From Dickeya aquatica (GTDB lineage Bacteria > Pseudomonadota > Gammaproteobacteria > Enterobacterales > Enterobacteriaceae): a DNA stretch of 64,000 bases. The notes beneath the pieces are model-generated. The model had not been told where the DNA came from. It saw only the letters and a program-made list of their open reading frames with translations, and ran no database searches. Each line of letters begins with the position of its first letter. Positions within the stretch are counted from its first letter, which is position 1. The DNA lies in NCBI RefSeq assembly GCF_900095885.1, contig NZ_LT615367.1:3286001-3350000 (forward strand), in the 5' to 3' direction. Shown in pieces: positions 51,428 through 61,333 of the stretch. A program made the position numbers and the translations under genes.

Positions 51428-52576
51428 TTAATTCGGATTGCTCACCAAAACCCCGTCTGCATTGCGGTTGCCAGAGCTCAACAGCGGCATGGCCGAGGCA
51501 GACTGGCCTTTCAGCACCCATACCCGGCCATAATGGTTGTAATAACCGGCGGCATGGCCTGCCTCTGTACCAATCCCCTGATAGATATCAAAATGCTGCC
51601 CTTTTATTGCACCACCGACATCCAGCGCCACCATGAGACGCATCTCATACTTACCGGTGAACTTACCCTGATTATCCAACAACGGGACTTCAGCCAGTAA
51701 TGTGGTGCCGGGTGGAATTAAGCTGCGATCGGAAGCAACAGACGCGCGAGCCACCAGCGGGACGGCACTGGCCCCTTTAACCGGCATTGACGCCATCGGT
51801 TTAAAAAACACAAACGACGGGTTTTGCTCCAATAATTCACGCACCGCCGCTTCGCTATGGCGCTCCGCCCATTGCCGAATCGCCTGCATCGACATCGCTT
51901 CCTTCGCCACCTCACCCCGGTCAATCAGCACCTTACCAATGCTGCGATAGGCATGGCCATTTTTGCCCGCATAGCCAAAAAAGGTCAGCGGGCTGCCATC
52001 ACCAAAATCGACGTAGCCACTGCCCTGCACTTCCATCATGAAGTTATCCATCAGCGAGTTCGTCCAGGCGATCGCCAACTGGCTACTTAATGCACCCGCA
52101 TAAATAGAGGCTCGGTCTGGCAAACGGCGGTTTTTCCCGGCAGAAGGCATCGCATACAGCGGAAAGCGGAACTCCCCCTGAGGCGTGTGGCGCGCCTGCA
52201 CCACCGGAGTGTAGTAGCCGGTGAACTGGACATTGCCAAAATTGTCTACCCCTTCCATTTGCCAGGCATTCAAGCCAAAACTGCGACAGCTGACGCGTAT
52301 CCCCCCGGATTGCAGCCAGTTCGCAATGGACTGAAACACCGCACTATTTCGGGAGTAAAGTCCCGGCGAGGCAGACTGGATTCGACTAACCTGCTGCATA
52401 AAATCGCCGCCATTTGCCGGTGAACCGCTGGCATTCGGCGTATTGACCCACTCAAACGGTTGATCAAGACGTCCATCCTTGTATTGCTGACCACGATCGC
52501 CGGGCCGAGTCTGACAGCCGGCCAGTATCGCGATAACCACACCGGTCAGCACGTATTTCCCCCACCATCCTTTCAT
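51428..52576 (-). CDS. mltA: Membrane-bound lytic murein transglycosylase A
   Basis: 382 residues (E. coli about 365). Outer-membrane lipoprotein with lipobox LAGC (Cys 21). Cleaves the glycan strand to 1,6-anhydromuramic products. The double-psi beta-barrel region contains GYYTPVVQARHTPQGEFRFP, and the catalytic Asp is in LMVALDVGGAIKGQHFDIYQG. Ends SNPN. It lies next to the tRNA-fMet pair. Confidence 0.95.
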   Translation of the reverse strand: MKGWWGKYVLTGVVIAILAGCQTRPGDRGQQYKDGRLDQPFEWVNTPNASGSPANGGDFMQQVSRIQSASPGLYSRNSAVFQSIANWLQSGGIRVSCRSFGLNAWQMEGVDNFGNVQFTGYYTPVVQARHTPQGEFRFPLYAMPSAGKNRRLPDRASIYAGALSSQLAIAWTNSLMDNFMMEVQGSGYVDFGDGSPLTFFGYAGKNGHAYRSIGKVLIDRGEVAKEAMSMQAIRQWAERHSEAAVRELLEQNPSFVFFKPMASMPVKGASAVPLVARASVASDRSLIPPGTTLLAEVPLLDNQGKFTGKYEMRLMVALDVGGAIKGQHFDIYQGIGTEAGHAAGYYNHYGRVWVLKGQSASAMPLLSSGNRNADGVLVSNPN

Positions 52577-52788
52577 TTTTTGCGCGCTCTCTTTTACTGA
52601 CTGAATAACAGCATCACTGACGAACAGCCCTGCTGGATAACCTCATTTTCATGACGCGAAACGATAGCAAACGGGCCAGGAGAATAAAACGCGCCAGCAT
52701 AAAACCACACATATTCGTTCTAAAAACCACCACTCAGGCGATGTTTTCGCCAGTTAAGGTAAAAACGACAACTATTTGCAAAAAGGAG

Positions 52789-52816
52789 TTGCATCAAAAT
52801 GAACGCGGAGTATAGT
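52789..52816 (+). promoter_or_regulatory. Promoter of the tRNA-fMet operon
   Basis: TTGCAT (52789-52794), 16-bp spacer, TATAGT (52811-52816) and a GC-rich discriminator (GCGC) typical of stringently controlled stable RNA promoters. Confidence 0.75.
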
Positions 52817-52829
52817 GCGCATCCACGGA

Positions 52830-52906
<77 letters not shown>

Positions 52907-52958
52907 ATTGATGTTTAAGCATCAAAGAAAGTTAAGCATCAAGAAGAAGAGAGACGGA

Positions 52959-53035
<77 letters not shown>

Positions 53036-53055
53036 ATCAATGTCTCAAACAAGAG

Positions 53056-53077
53056 AACACCCTGACGGGTGTTTTTT
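53056..53077 (+). terminator. Intrinsic terminator of the tRNA operon
   Basis: Stem AACACCC / GGGTGTT with loop TGAC and a run of T. Confidence 0.9.
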
Positions 53078-53129
53078 TATGCCTGCCTTTTCAGTTTTCA
53101 CCCTCGGTACCGTTTATCCCATTGTTCAT

Positions 53130-54368
53130 TTAGCGAACCTGTGCGGCAAAATAGGCTTTAATCCCTTCCAGAATCGATTGCGCCACCTGCGTCTGAAAAT
53201 GTGTGGTACGCAGCTTGCGCTCCTCTTCCAGATTGCTGATAAACGCCGTTTCGACCAACACCGAGGGAATATCTGGTGCCTTTAGCACCGCAAACCCGGC
53301 CTGATCGACACGATTTTTATGCAGACGATTCACCCCGCCTAACCGATGCAGAATTTCGTTGCCAAACTTCAGGCTGTCATTAATCGTCACCGTTTGCACC
53401 ATATCGAACATGGTGCTGTCAAGATACCTGTCGCCGCTGAGACTCACACCGCCAATCAAATCAGATTCGTTTTGCGTTTGTGCCAGATAGCGCGCCGCCG
53501 AGCTGGTCGCCCCTTTTTTCGATAACGCAAAAACCGAAGACCCCCGCGCAGCGCGATCGCTAAAGGCATCGGCGTGAATGGAGACAAACAGATCGGCCCG
53601 CTGTTTACGGGCTTTCGCAACCCGGACATTGAGCGGAATGAACACGTCCTCATTACGAGTCATGTAGGCTTTCATATTGGGTTCGCGCTCGATTAGCGCC
53701 TTCAGACGACGGGCGATTTGTAACACCACATCTTTTTCCCGGGTACGATTTTTCCCTATCGCACCGGGGTCTTCTCCGCCATGCCCTGGGTCAAGCATGA
53801 TAACCAGCGGCCGCTCACGTCCGGCTCGCCCGGTTTTGGGCGTTTCAGGCGGCAGGGTTCGCTCCAGTTCGCCTTTGTTGTAATCCTCAAGCAGTGCCAG
53901 CAGCGGGTCTTCTGCATTATCGTAACGCCCGGATACCGGATAGAGATCCAGCACCAGGCGGTGACGAAACCCGGCCACCGGCGTCAGCGTAAACAATCTC
54001 GGCTCAACCTGCTGGCGTAATTCCAGTACCAGTCGCACCGTGTTCTGATCAAACTGCCCGACACGCGCGGCTTTAATAAAAGGATCGGTACGCGCAAACT
54101 GGCGGCTCGCACTCTTCAGGGCGCTATTGAGCGCAACATTCTCAATATCCACCACCAGACGAGGCGGATTATCCAGCACGAACTGGCGATAGCTGAGCGG
54201 CAGATTTGACTCCAGCGTCATACGGGTATAAGCAGAAGAGGGCCATACGCGTACGGCGATAACCTGGGACGAAGCCGCCAGCCCGACGCCACTGAGACTC
54301 AGTAGCCAGGTGGCAGCCGCGCCCTGTAATAATTGGCGACGACTGAGTCGAGGCATTGGATAAGACAT
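53130..54368 (-). CDS. amiC: N-acetylmuramoyl-L-alanine amidase AmiC
   Basis: 412 residues. A Tat signal ([17 protein letters not shown]) is followed by the septum-targeting AMIN domain (about 35-140) and the Amidase_3 zinc domain (about 190-405) with [15 protein letters not shown], Glu in RTREKDVVL, and FVSIHADAF. It splits daughter-cell peptidoglycan and is activated by NlpD. Divergent from argA. Confidence 0.96.
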   Translation of the reverse strand: MSYPMPRLSRRQLLQGAAATWLLSLSGVGLAASSQVIAVRVWPSSAYTRMTLESNLPLSYRQFVLDNPPRLVVDIENVALNSALKSASRQFARTDPFIKAARVGQFDQNTVRLVLELRQQVEPRLFTLTPVAGFRHRLVLDLYPVSGRYDNAEDPLLALLEDYNKGELERTLPPETPKTGRAGRERPLVIMLDPGHGGEDPGAIGKNRTREKDVVLQIARRLKALIEREPNMKAYMTRNEDVFIPLNVRVAKARKQRADLFVSIHADAFSDRAARGSSVFALSKKGATSSAARYLAQTQNESDLIGGVSLSGDRYLDSTMFDMVQTVTINDSLKFGNEILHRLGGVNRLHKNRVDQAGFAVLKAPDIPSVLVETAFISNLEEERKLRTTHFQTQVAQSILEGIKAYFAAQVR

Positions 54369-54541
54369 GAAACTCCACTAATGGCTAATAAAATCAGGCA
54401 GATTAGATAAAGCGAAAAAAACTTTAACCAATCCCGCCCTGACTGTCATGCAAAAATCATCGTTCAGCGTTTTACTGTTCGGGAAGGTGCAAACCATACA
54501 GGCCATCAGACGGGAAAGTTATCGCTTGCCTTTTGGTTTGG

Positions 54542-54580
54542 TAAGAATAAAAATACGAAAATATCGAATAAAAATTCAAA
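54542..54580 (+). promoter_or_regulatory. Double ARG box (ArgR operator) of argA
   Basis: Two 18-bp sites, 54542-54559 (core AGAATAAAAATACG) and 54563-54580 (core CGAATAAAAATTCA), separated by 3 bp, as is classic for arginine-repressor hexamer binding. They end 11 bp before the argA start, so binding would block initiation and feedback-repress the gene. Confidence 0.8.
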
Positions 54581-54591
54581 GAGGGCTCGCA

Positions 54592-55917
54592 GTGAAGGAA
54601 CGTAGTACAGAACTGGTTCAAGGCTTCCGCCACTCAGTTCCTTACATCAATGCACATCGTGGTAAAACCTTTGTCATCATGCTGGGCGGCGAAGCAATTG
54701 AGCATGAAAATTTTGCCAATATCGTCAATGACATCGGGCTGTTGCACAGTCTGGGTATCAAACTGGTGGTGGTCTATGGTGCCAGACCGCAGATTGATGC
54801 CAATTTGATGGCACACAACTACGAGCCCCGCTACCACAAGCATACCCGGGTCACAGACAGCACCACGCTGGAACTGGTGAAACAGGCCGCCGGCATGCTG
54901 CAACTGGATATTACGGCCCGTCTGTCAATGAGCCTGCTCAACACGCCCTTGCAGGGAGCACACATTAACGTGGTCAGCGGCAATTTTATTATTGCCCAGC
55001 CGCTTGGCGTCGATGATGGCGTGGACTACTGCCACAGCGGCCGTATTCGCCGCATTGATGAAGATGCGCTGCAACGCCAGCTTGACAGTGGTGCCATCGT
55101 GTTGCTTGGCCCGGTCGCGGTTTCGGTTACCGGAGAAAGCTTTAACCTCACCTCGGAAGAAGTCGCCACCCAGTTGGCCATCAAACTGAAAGCCGAGAAA
55201 ATGATTGGCTTTTGTGCCTCACAAGGGGTGACAAACGAAGAAGGCGTGATTGTCTCGGAATTACTGCCTGATGAAGCCCAGCAGCGCCTTCAGGTGCTGG
55301 AGGAAGCCGGTGATTACAACTCTGAAATCGTGCGCTTCCTGCGCGGTGCGGTAAAAGCCTGCCGCAGCGGTGTGCGTCGCAGCCATCTGATTAGTTATCA
55401 GGAAGATGGCGCGTTACTGCAAGAATTGTTCTCCCGGGATGGTATCGGCACGCAAATCGTTATGGAAAGCGCAGAACAGGTGCGCCGCGCCACCATTAAT
55501 GATATCGGCGGTATTCTGGAGTTAATTCGTCCGCTGGAACAGCAAGGTATTTTGGTGCGCCGTTCGCGTGAACAACTGGAAATGGAGATAGACAAATTCA
55601 CCGTGGTGGTGAGAGACAACCTGACCATTGCCTGTGCTGCACTCTACCCGTTTCCGGAAGAGAGTATTGGTGAGATGGCTTGCGTTGCCGTGCACCCGGA
55701 GTACCGCAACTCCTCACGCGGCGACCAACTGCTCCATCATGTCTCGGCTCAAGCCCGTCAGCAGGGGTTACAACGGCTATTCGTACTGACCACCCACAGT
55801 ATTCACTGGTTTCAGGAGCGCGGTTTCAAGCCTGTCGAGGTAGAGATGCTGCCCAAGCGTAAGCAAGAGCTGTATAACTATCAACGCCGCTCCAAAATTC
55901 TGGTCACCGACCTGTAA
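54592..55917 (+). CDS. argA: N-acetylglutamate synthase ArgA
   Basis: 441 residues from GTG 54592 (site GAGGG); the longer frame from 54448 runs through the operator. First step of arginine synthesis. N-terminal amino-acid-kinase-like domain ([26 protein letters not shown]) that binds arginine for feedback, then a GNAT domain (about 295-441) with [20 protein letters not shown] and [16 protein letters not shown]. In E. coli recD follows; here ptrA does. Confidence 0.97.
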   Translation: MKERSTELVQGFRHSVPYINAHRGKTFVIMLGGEAIEHENFANIVNDIGLLHSLGIKLVVVYGARPQIDANLMAHNYEPRYHKHTRVTDSTTLELVKQAAGMLQLDITARLSMSLLNTPLQGAHINVVSGNFIIAQPLGVDDGVDYCHSGRIRRIDEDALQRQLDSGAIVLLGPVAVSVTGESFNLTSEEVATQLAIKLKAEKMIGFCASQGVTNEEGVIVSELLPDEAQQRLQVLEEAGDYNSEIVRFLRGAVKACRSGVRRSHLISYQEDGALLQELFSRDGIGTQIVMESAEQVRRATINDIGGILELIRPLEQQGILVRRSREQLEMEIDKFTVVVRDNLTIACAALYPFPEESIGEMACVAVHPEYRNSSRGDQLLHHVSAQARQQGLQRLFVLTTHSIHWFQERGFKPVEVEMLPKRKQELYNYQRRSKILVTDL

Positions 55918-55944
55918 TTCTCCGACCTGAAATCTTTCTCCCTA

Positions 55945-55971
55945 CCCCGCGAGGCTCCTGGCCTCACGGGG
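55945..55971 (+). terminator. Probable terminator after argA
   Basis: Stem CCCCGCGAGG / CCTCACGGGG with one mismatch and a 7-base loop, then TTTATC. Between convergent argA and ptrA. Confidence 0.65.
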
Positions 55972-56043
55972 TTTATCTGGCTAATGGCTGGTGGTAAGCG
56001 CAGTGCAATCCCCCCCTGAGCCAAACCACCCGTCACACCGCGA

Positions 56044-58935
56044 TTACGGTGAGGCCGTTGTGACCCGATTCGTTAACCCCAGTGTCTGCTGTAAGGCTGA
56101 GGTAGAGGTGTATGGCTGCCACTGCTCGGGTCTGGCATAGTCGGCTTTTTCATGCGCACTACCAGAAATCTGTGACAACAACGCTAACCCCTGCGGTTGT
56201 AAAGCCTGCCGGAAGAAGCCCAGCAACTGGGGTGCAGAGATAGACGCTATCTGGCCTATCAGTTGTTGTCGGGTATCAAAATCGACGTTTTCCCGCTCCA
56301 AATCACCGCGCAGCCGCGCCGCCTCTTCATCCAGCGTCTGCGGAGGGTGGCTCAGAGTGTTAATAAGCCCTTGTTTATTTTGAGTAAAATCAGACTCACT
56401 CATCGTTTCCAGCCGCTGTTGTGCTTTGGCAAAAAAATCCTGATAGCGCTGATAGAGATAAGCCGGTTGCTGGCTGTTACTTTGCAACAGAAAACCGATC
56501 CCCCATTGCTTATCAAGCGAAACCGGCGTAGCAAAAACCGCATAACCAAGCTGTTCATCCGTGCGCAGTTGCGTATAAAACCAGGGATGCACGATTTGCC
56601 CCAGTAATTTACTGTACGCCGCACTTTGAATCTCGCTATACCCCACGGGAATATATACCGCCGCCAGCGCCGAATCCGTGCCGGTTACGCGCTGTTCAAG
56701 CAAGGCGCGCTGCGGTTTATTGACCGTGACTGACTCGCCATGCCACCACTGTGTACCACTACACCCTAACTGCTCGCGCAGACGATACGACAAGCTGACC
56801 ACATCGGCCTGCGCCACATTCCCGACCACCAACATCTCCGGCGTAGCCTGCTGTAGTAATGCATTACGGTATGCCACCAATTCAGGCACCGTAATCGCTT
56901 GCAGTAACTTACGACGCTCGCTGCGCTCGCTATAAGGCACCACCGACAACCCTCGCAGCGGAAACATCGCCTGCTCGTAAGCTTTCGCTTTGTCTGCCGC
57001 GTCCAGTTGTTCGGCATACCATGACTTTGCCTGCTGGAGTTGCTCTGGTGTCGGAGTAAAGCTGGCATATTGTTGCACCATCGACATCAGCAACGCCGGT
57101 AAATGCTGGGTATAACCGCTCGCAGTCATCACTAACCCATCATTACTGCCGGTAGAAAAACTGATGCCCCCGACCGATGCCTGATAGCTCAGGGCATCTA
57201 ACGCAACCCCTGCCAGATAATCATTAAGCGCAAACAACACCTGATGGCGAGCCGAATCACTGGCAAGGCGGTTGCGCAGCATCAGGGTAATATCCGCTTT
57301 AGGCTCACCGGCAAAATAGCGACTCGGCATATAAAAAACGCGCAACCCCGTCTCATCAACAATTTTTTTCGGATGAGTGACAGCCGCATCCGCCGCAATA
57401 AGGGAGAAATCGTCAGGGATATAAGGGTTTGGCACAGGCAGGCTTAACGTCATCGACGCAGCCATCTGCTGCCAGCGGCTAAAGCGCTGATCGCCGATTT
57501 TATCCACCTGGTAAGGTGCATCGACAAAATAGGCTTTTTTATTATGGGGTTGCTCCGGGCTTATCAGCCAGATGCGCGCATTTTGCGGTGTCATCGCCGC
57601 CAGTCTGTGGCGAATTGCCGCAGGGTCGAACCGATCGGCCACATAGGGGCCTTCCAGAATATATTCTACGGGTAAACGCAGCAGGCTATCGGCCAGCCAC
57701 TCGACATAGTCCATATCCCGCCTCATGGAGGGATAGCGAAAATCAATGCCCAGCACCCGAGATATTTCATCAAAATAGCCCGGCTGGATCCCTTCCTGAC
57801 GGATTTTCTCCAGATACTGGAATACGGCAGCAATCACGTCATCCTGTTGCGCCAGGCCTTTATCCGTCAAATCCACACTGACATTAAAAACCCCGCTGCT
57901 ACGCTCAGACATAGGATCGGAACTGGCACGTATCGACTCGGCCAGCCCCTGACGCTGCAACCAGTCAGACAAGGTATTAGGACTGCGATTTCCTATCAAA
58001 TAACTAATATAGGTATCCGTCTTACTGCGAAATGCCTGGCTGTCGTTCGCTATCCTGAACTCTATCTTCAACTGTTTACGTGGCTGTGCCGGGACGTAAT
58101 GAATCAACACGCCGCGCTGTTCCTCTGTTACCACTGGTGCACTAATGGGCGGCACACTGGCCTCATGATTAGCTATACGCCCAAATGTCGATGCCGCGAT
58201 TGCCGCCAGCTCAGGCAACGGCGACTTACCGTAAATCACCCCTTTCATGAGATTGGCTGAATAGTAACGCTGGTAAAAACGTACCAGCTCATCATGCAGT
58301 TTACTGTCTGGTTTATCGCTGAGTGTTTCCAGATTCCCGCCAGCGAAACGGGCTCCTGGGTGTTCAGGGTTAATGGTCTCAGCTTCAACCTGCTCCATAC
58401 GTAACCCATCACGGGCACGGGCCATCGTCAGTTCGGCGTTCACCGCATGACGCTCTCTGTCCGCATTGACCGGGTCAAGCAACGGTGCGGCTATCGCATC
58501 CGCCAGGCGATCGACGGCCATCGGCAACGCATCATTTTCCACTTCCAGATAAAATGCCGTGCGATAAGAGGCCGTGCTGGCATTATGGCTACCGCCATGC
58601 ATTTTCAGAAATTCGGCCAGCCCATCTGATTGTGGATAGCGCGTAGAGCCCATCAACAACATGTGTTCAAGATAATGTGCCAGCCCCGGCTGTTGCGGTG
58701 GGTTATCAAGCGAGCCGACCGGCAACGCCAGCGCAGCGAGCGAGTGAGCAGCCTGCTCGTCTGATATCAACAACACGGTCATATCATTATCAAGGCGTAT
58801 TGCCTGATACTGCCGTGTATCGTTTTCACTCTTGCGAATTGTCTGGGGGAGAGGTTGCCAGCCATCGGCCGCATAACTGAACGGAAACCAGAAAAAGAGC
58901 AGCACTACGCTTAACCAACCACATACTTTCCGCAT
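56044..58935 (-). CDS. ptrA: Protease III (pitrilysin)
   Basis: 963 residues. Periplasmic zinc peptidase of family M16 that degrades peptides. A signal peptide ends near SYAADGW. The inverted zinc motif HYLEH is at 87-91, with the distal Glu in NAELTMARARDG. Four homologous domains, the last two non-catalytic, are all present. In E. coli ptrA lies inside recC-ptrA-recB-recD; here both flanks lack rec genes, so its transcription must come from its own promoter in the 130-bp upstream gap or from ppdC. Confidence 0.96.
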   Translation of the reverse strand: MRKVCGWLSVVLLFFWFPFSYAADGWQPLPQTIRKSENDTRQYQAIRLDNDMTVLLISDEQAAHSLAALALPVGSLDNPPQQPGLAHYLEHMLLMGSTRYPQSDGLAEFLKMHGGSHNASTASYRTAFYLEVENDALPMAVDRLADAIAAPLLDPVNADRERHAVNAELTMARARDGLRMEQVEAETINPEHPGARFAGGNLETLSDKPDSKLHDELVRFYQRYYSANLMKGVIYGKSPLPELAAIAASTFGRIANHEASVPPISAPVVTEEQRGVLIHYVPAQPRKQLKIEFRIANDSQAFRSKTDTYISYLIGNRSPNTLSDWLQRQGLAESIRASSDPMSERSSGVFNVSVDLTDKGLAQQDDVIAAVFQYLEKIRQEGIQPGYFDEISRVLGIDFRYPSMRRDMDYVEWLADSLLRLPVEYILEGPYVADRFDPAAIRHRLAAMTPQNARIWLISPEQPHNKKAYFVDAPYQVDKIGDQRFSRWQQMAASMTLSLPVPNPYIPDDFSLIAADAAVTHPKKIVDETGLRVFYMPSRYFAGEPKADITLMLRNRLASDSARHQVLFALNDYLAGVALDALSYQASVGGISFSTGSNDGLVMTASGYTQHLPALLMSMVQQYASFTPTPEQLQQAKSWYAEQLDAADKAKAYEQAMFPLRGLSVVPYSERSERRKLLQAITVPELVAYRNALLQQATPEMLVVGNVAQADVVSLSYRLREQLGCSGTQWWHGESVTVNKPQRALLEQRVTGTDSALAAVYIPVGYSEIQSAAYSKLLGQIVHPWFYTQLRTDEQLGYAVFATPVSLDKQWGIGFLLQSNSQQPAYLYQRYQDFFAKAQQRLETMSESDFTQNKQGLINTLSHPPQTLDEEAARLRGDLERENVDFDTRQQLIGQIASISAPQLLGFFRQALQPQGLALLSQISGSAHEKADYARPEQWQPYTSTSALQQTLGLTNRVTTASP

Positions 58936-59065
58936 TCATTTCTCCCAGAAATGTCCATCGTTTCAAAAAAACCATACAAAAGATGAGTCTCGCCAGACCA
59001 CTCGCTGAAGCGACAACGCACAGATATCCGCACCGTGAGCGCAAAACCGGTGCCTCTCTTACCCA

Positions 59066-59500
59066 TCATGCGGTATACCGGCTGGCCGTGGACGTTACCG
59101 TATCGAGAGGGTTATGGCAAAACCAGCGTTCGAGCGAAGCCTGGTAGCGGTAAGGCGTCTCGATTGTTACCGTCACGCTTCGACACACCGGTGGGTGGTT
59201 TTGTTCAATTCGGCTAATACGCCAGCCTGGTGGCAAGGCAAACGTCTGCGCGAGTTCTGGCCTCTCTTCGGCATCAAGCTGCTGATGAGCAAACCGCCAT
59301 GCCTGACGTTGCTGCATCTGGTGCACCAGTGATTGCACCAGTACCTGATGATATTGCAACAACCCGCAGAGCAACACGGCAAAGACCAACGCAGCAACCA
59401 ATGTTTCCGGCAAACTAAAGCCAGCGACACGCGGCGGGCGCAATACTACGCCCTTAACGCGCTGGCGCACAAACTGACTCTTCTGACTCGGGGCAGACAT
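59066..59500 (-). CDS. ppdC: Prepilin-like protein PpdC
   Basis: 144 residues. Type IV pilin-like N-methylation site VAGFSLPETLVAALVFAVLL (G before F, Glu at +5) with a hydrophobic helix. The N-terminus before the site is unusually long (27 residues), and a TTG codon nearer the site is an alternative start. Minor pseudopilin of unknown assembly. It overlaps ygdB by 47 bp. recC, next in E. coli, is absent. Confidence 0.8.
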   Translation of the reverse strand: MSAPSQKSQFVRQRVKGVVLRPPRVAGFSLPETLVAALVFAVLLCGLLQYHQVLVQSLVHQMQQRQAWRFAHQQLDAEERPELAQTFALPPGWRISRIEQNHPPVCRSVTVTIETPYRYQASLERWFCHNPLDTVTSTASRYTA

Positions 59501-60020
59501 CCAGCCAGCCGCCCACCAGCGGTTGAATCTGTACTGCCGAATGCTGTATCTGAACCGCTACCCGGTGATACACCACAAGTGGCTCGGCACTACCATCAAG
59601 CCGCCCTTCTCCACGCAGCAGCCCCATACGTGAGTTGCCGCTGGCAGCCAGACGATTATCATCTGCCACAGGCTGGCTTTTAGGTATATGCAAACAGGCA
59701 GATAGCGCTCGCGCAGCCATAGACTGGCACTGCCACTCATTATCAGGCGGCCAGCGCAGGCTCATTCCCCAGTTCAGCGATGACATAGCCAGATTAAATG
59801 CCTGCCAAAAGCGTTGTTCATCTATGCCAAGTTTTAACTGGCTATCTAACTGACGCTGCAAGCCTGACAACAACAATAACCCGACAACCATCACCAGCAT
59901 AACAATCGCCAGAATACTGCCTTGCTCTGACTGAATAGAAAAGCGTTGTTCTGCCTTACTTTTTTTATTGATACCGCCCTCGTGTGTGATGGGCTGATGA
60001 GTAATGTCGCTATCTGGCAT
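59454..60020 (-). CDS. ygdB: DUF2509 protein YgdB (minor pseudopilin cluster)
   Basis: 188 residues. One hydrophobic N-terminal helix (SEQGSILAIVMLVMVVGLLLLSGL) preceded by a GS resembling a PilX-like start, then an outside domain ending GWLDVCPESEESVCAPA with paired Cys. The role is unknown; its place between ppdB and ppdC points to a minor-pilin complex. Overlaps both neighbours. Confidence 0.72.
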   Translation of the reverse strand: MPDSDITHQPITHEGGINKKSKAEQRFSIQSEQGSILAIVMLVMVVGLLLLSGLQRQLDSQLKLGIDEQRFWQAFNLAMSSLNWGMSLRWPPDNEWQCQSMAARALSACLHIPKSQPVADDNRLAASGNSRMGLLRGEGRLDGSAEPLVVYHRVAVQIQHSAVQIQPLVGGWLDVCPESEESVCAPAR

Positions 60021-60600
60021 GGTTCCTCCCTGTCACGAGGCTCTCTGAGCGCCATCGTTTTCCTGCCCGTCCAACCCAATAGCCTTCCAGTAAAAGCCGA
60101 TAACGCGGTAATACACCCGACGATAACGGTAAAACACGGAACTGTGTGATGATGACTTCTGCCGGATCCAGTAGTTTTTCCCAGCGGTTTCCCTGACAAG
60201 CGGGCCCTCCCGTTTGCACCTCCAGGGCATTCTCTCGCAGGCGATAGCTAAAAAACTCGGGGTCTGCATCAGCACCACTCTCCCAGCGGCCATTGCGGTT
60301 AACGTCGTATGTCAGACTCAGGCAACTGACCTGGCCTTCGCCATCGAGTTGCAATGTCAACGCTCGCCCCTGACAGTCCCCATGGCAGAAACCCGCACGC
60401 CGGATGTCTTTTTCAATACCCAGCATGACCTGATTAAACAGCTGTTCAAGACGCAACTGGCTGGTATTTTCCTGAATGCGGGCGCGCAGTAATGGCAGAA
60501 TCTGGGCAACCGAGAGCATGACCAGGCTGCCTGCCGCCATTGCCAGCATCATTTCCGGTAATGTAAAACCGGCGGCTCCTCGCCGGAGGTGACTTAACAT
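60010..60600 (-). CDS. ppdB: Prepilin-like protein PpdB
   Basis: 196 residues from ATG 60600. PilW-like minor pseudopilin: leader cleavage site GAAGFTLPEMMLAMAAGSLV, then a globular region with CHGDCQG and paired Cys. A frame to 60636 is possible but lacks a site. Overlaps ppdA by 7 bp and ygdB by 11 bp, a tightly packed operon. Confidence 0.85.
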   Translation of the reverse strand: MLSHLRRGAAGFTLPEMMLAMAAGSLVMLSVAQILPLLRARIQENTSQLRLEQLFNQVMLGIEKDIRRAGFCHGDCQGRALTLQLDGEGQVSCLSLTYDVNRNGRWESGADADPEFFSYRLRENALEVQTGGPACQGNRWEKLLDPAEVIITQFRVLPLSSGVLPRYRLLLEGYWVGRAGKRWRSESLVTGRNHAR

Positions 60601-61085
60601 ATAGGGATCCCCTGTACAGAAAAGCCTTCGCTGCACAGTCGCAAACGCCCTCGGGCTGATATCACCAGCCGCACCCGCCCTGCCGGGCTACGCAGCGTCA
60701 AATGCCCGGACTGCGCGGCATTGCGTAAACCATAAAACACCAGGCGCGGGCTGGTGGTTTCCAGCAGTTCAACCTCCTTGAGGTAACGGTAATACACCGT
60801 TTTTTCAGCCGCATCACAGTGCGCTGGAGCATCGGTTAACACGAGACACCACGCGTCGGCAGAGGATTGTACCCATAGCGCCATCGTCTGATTGCGCCAG
60901 TTAGCCTGCGTCTGTACTGCGGTTAAGACGCTAAGGAGCTGACGAGCATGTTGCTCTAATTGCAGTGACTGGCGGTAAGCCAGCCAGCTTCGCAAGCCGC
61001 CGCCGGCCAGCATAGCTATCACGGTGATAACCAGCATCAGTTCCGTCAGGCTAAACCCATATTGTTGTCGGTTGTTATCGCTCAT
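60594..61085 (-). CDS. ppdA: Prepilin-like protein PpdA
   Basis: 163 residues from ATG 61085; the frame to 61202 is an extension. Type II pseudopilin-like (GspH/FimT type) with YGFSLTELMLVITVIAMLAG. First gene of ppdA-ppdB-ygdB-ppdC. Such sets prime type IV pilus or secretion pseudopilus assembly; the partner machinery is not in the window. Confidence 0.85.
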   Translation of the reverse strand: MSDNNRQQYGFSLTELMLVITVIAMLAGGGLRSWLAYRQSLQLEQHARQLLSVLTAVQTQANWRNQTMALWVQSSADAWCLVLTDAPAHCDAAEKTVYYRYLKEVELLETTSPRLVFYGLRNAAQSGHLTLRSPAGRVRLVISARGRLRLCSEGFSVQGIPIC

Positions 61086-61227
61086 GGCCGCTATTCTAAA
61101 ACGCCCCAGCGGCATGACCAGCGCCGTTGCATCAGGTTGCGTAGCATTTCGCAAACAACCACTGCCACCACAGAAAACAGCCAAAAAATTGCGCAGAGGC
61201 ACGCAAAAATACGAGGAAATAAGGGGA

Positions 61228-61263
61228 TAAAAAAATCCCCCGCCAGCGATGCTGACAGGGGAT
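61228..61263 (-). terminator. Intrinsic terminator after thyA
   Basis: Minus-strand stem ATCCCC / GGGGAT enclosing an inner CAGC / GCTG, followed by TTTTTTT. Confidence 0.85.
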
Positions 61264-61333
61264 GATGTATAGAGTTAAGACTGGAACGAACCGTGCGATA
61301 ACCTTACCCGGTAAGGCGGCAAGTCTGCATCTG

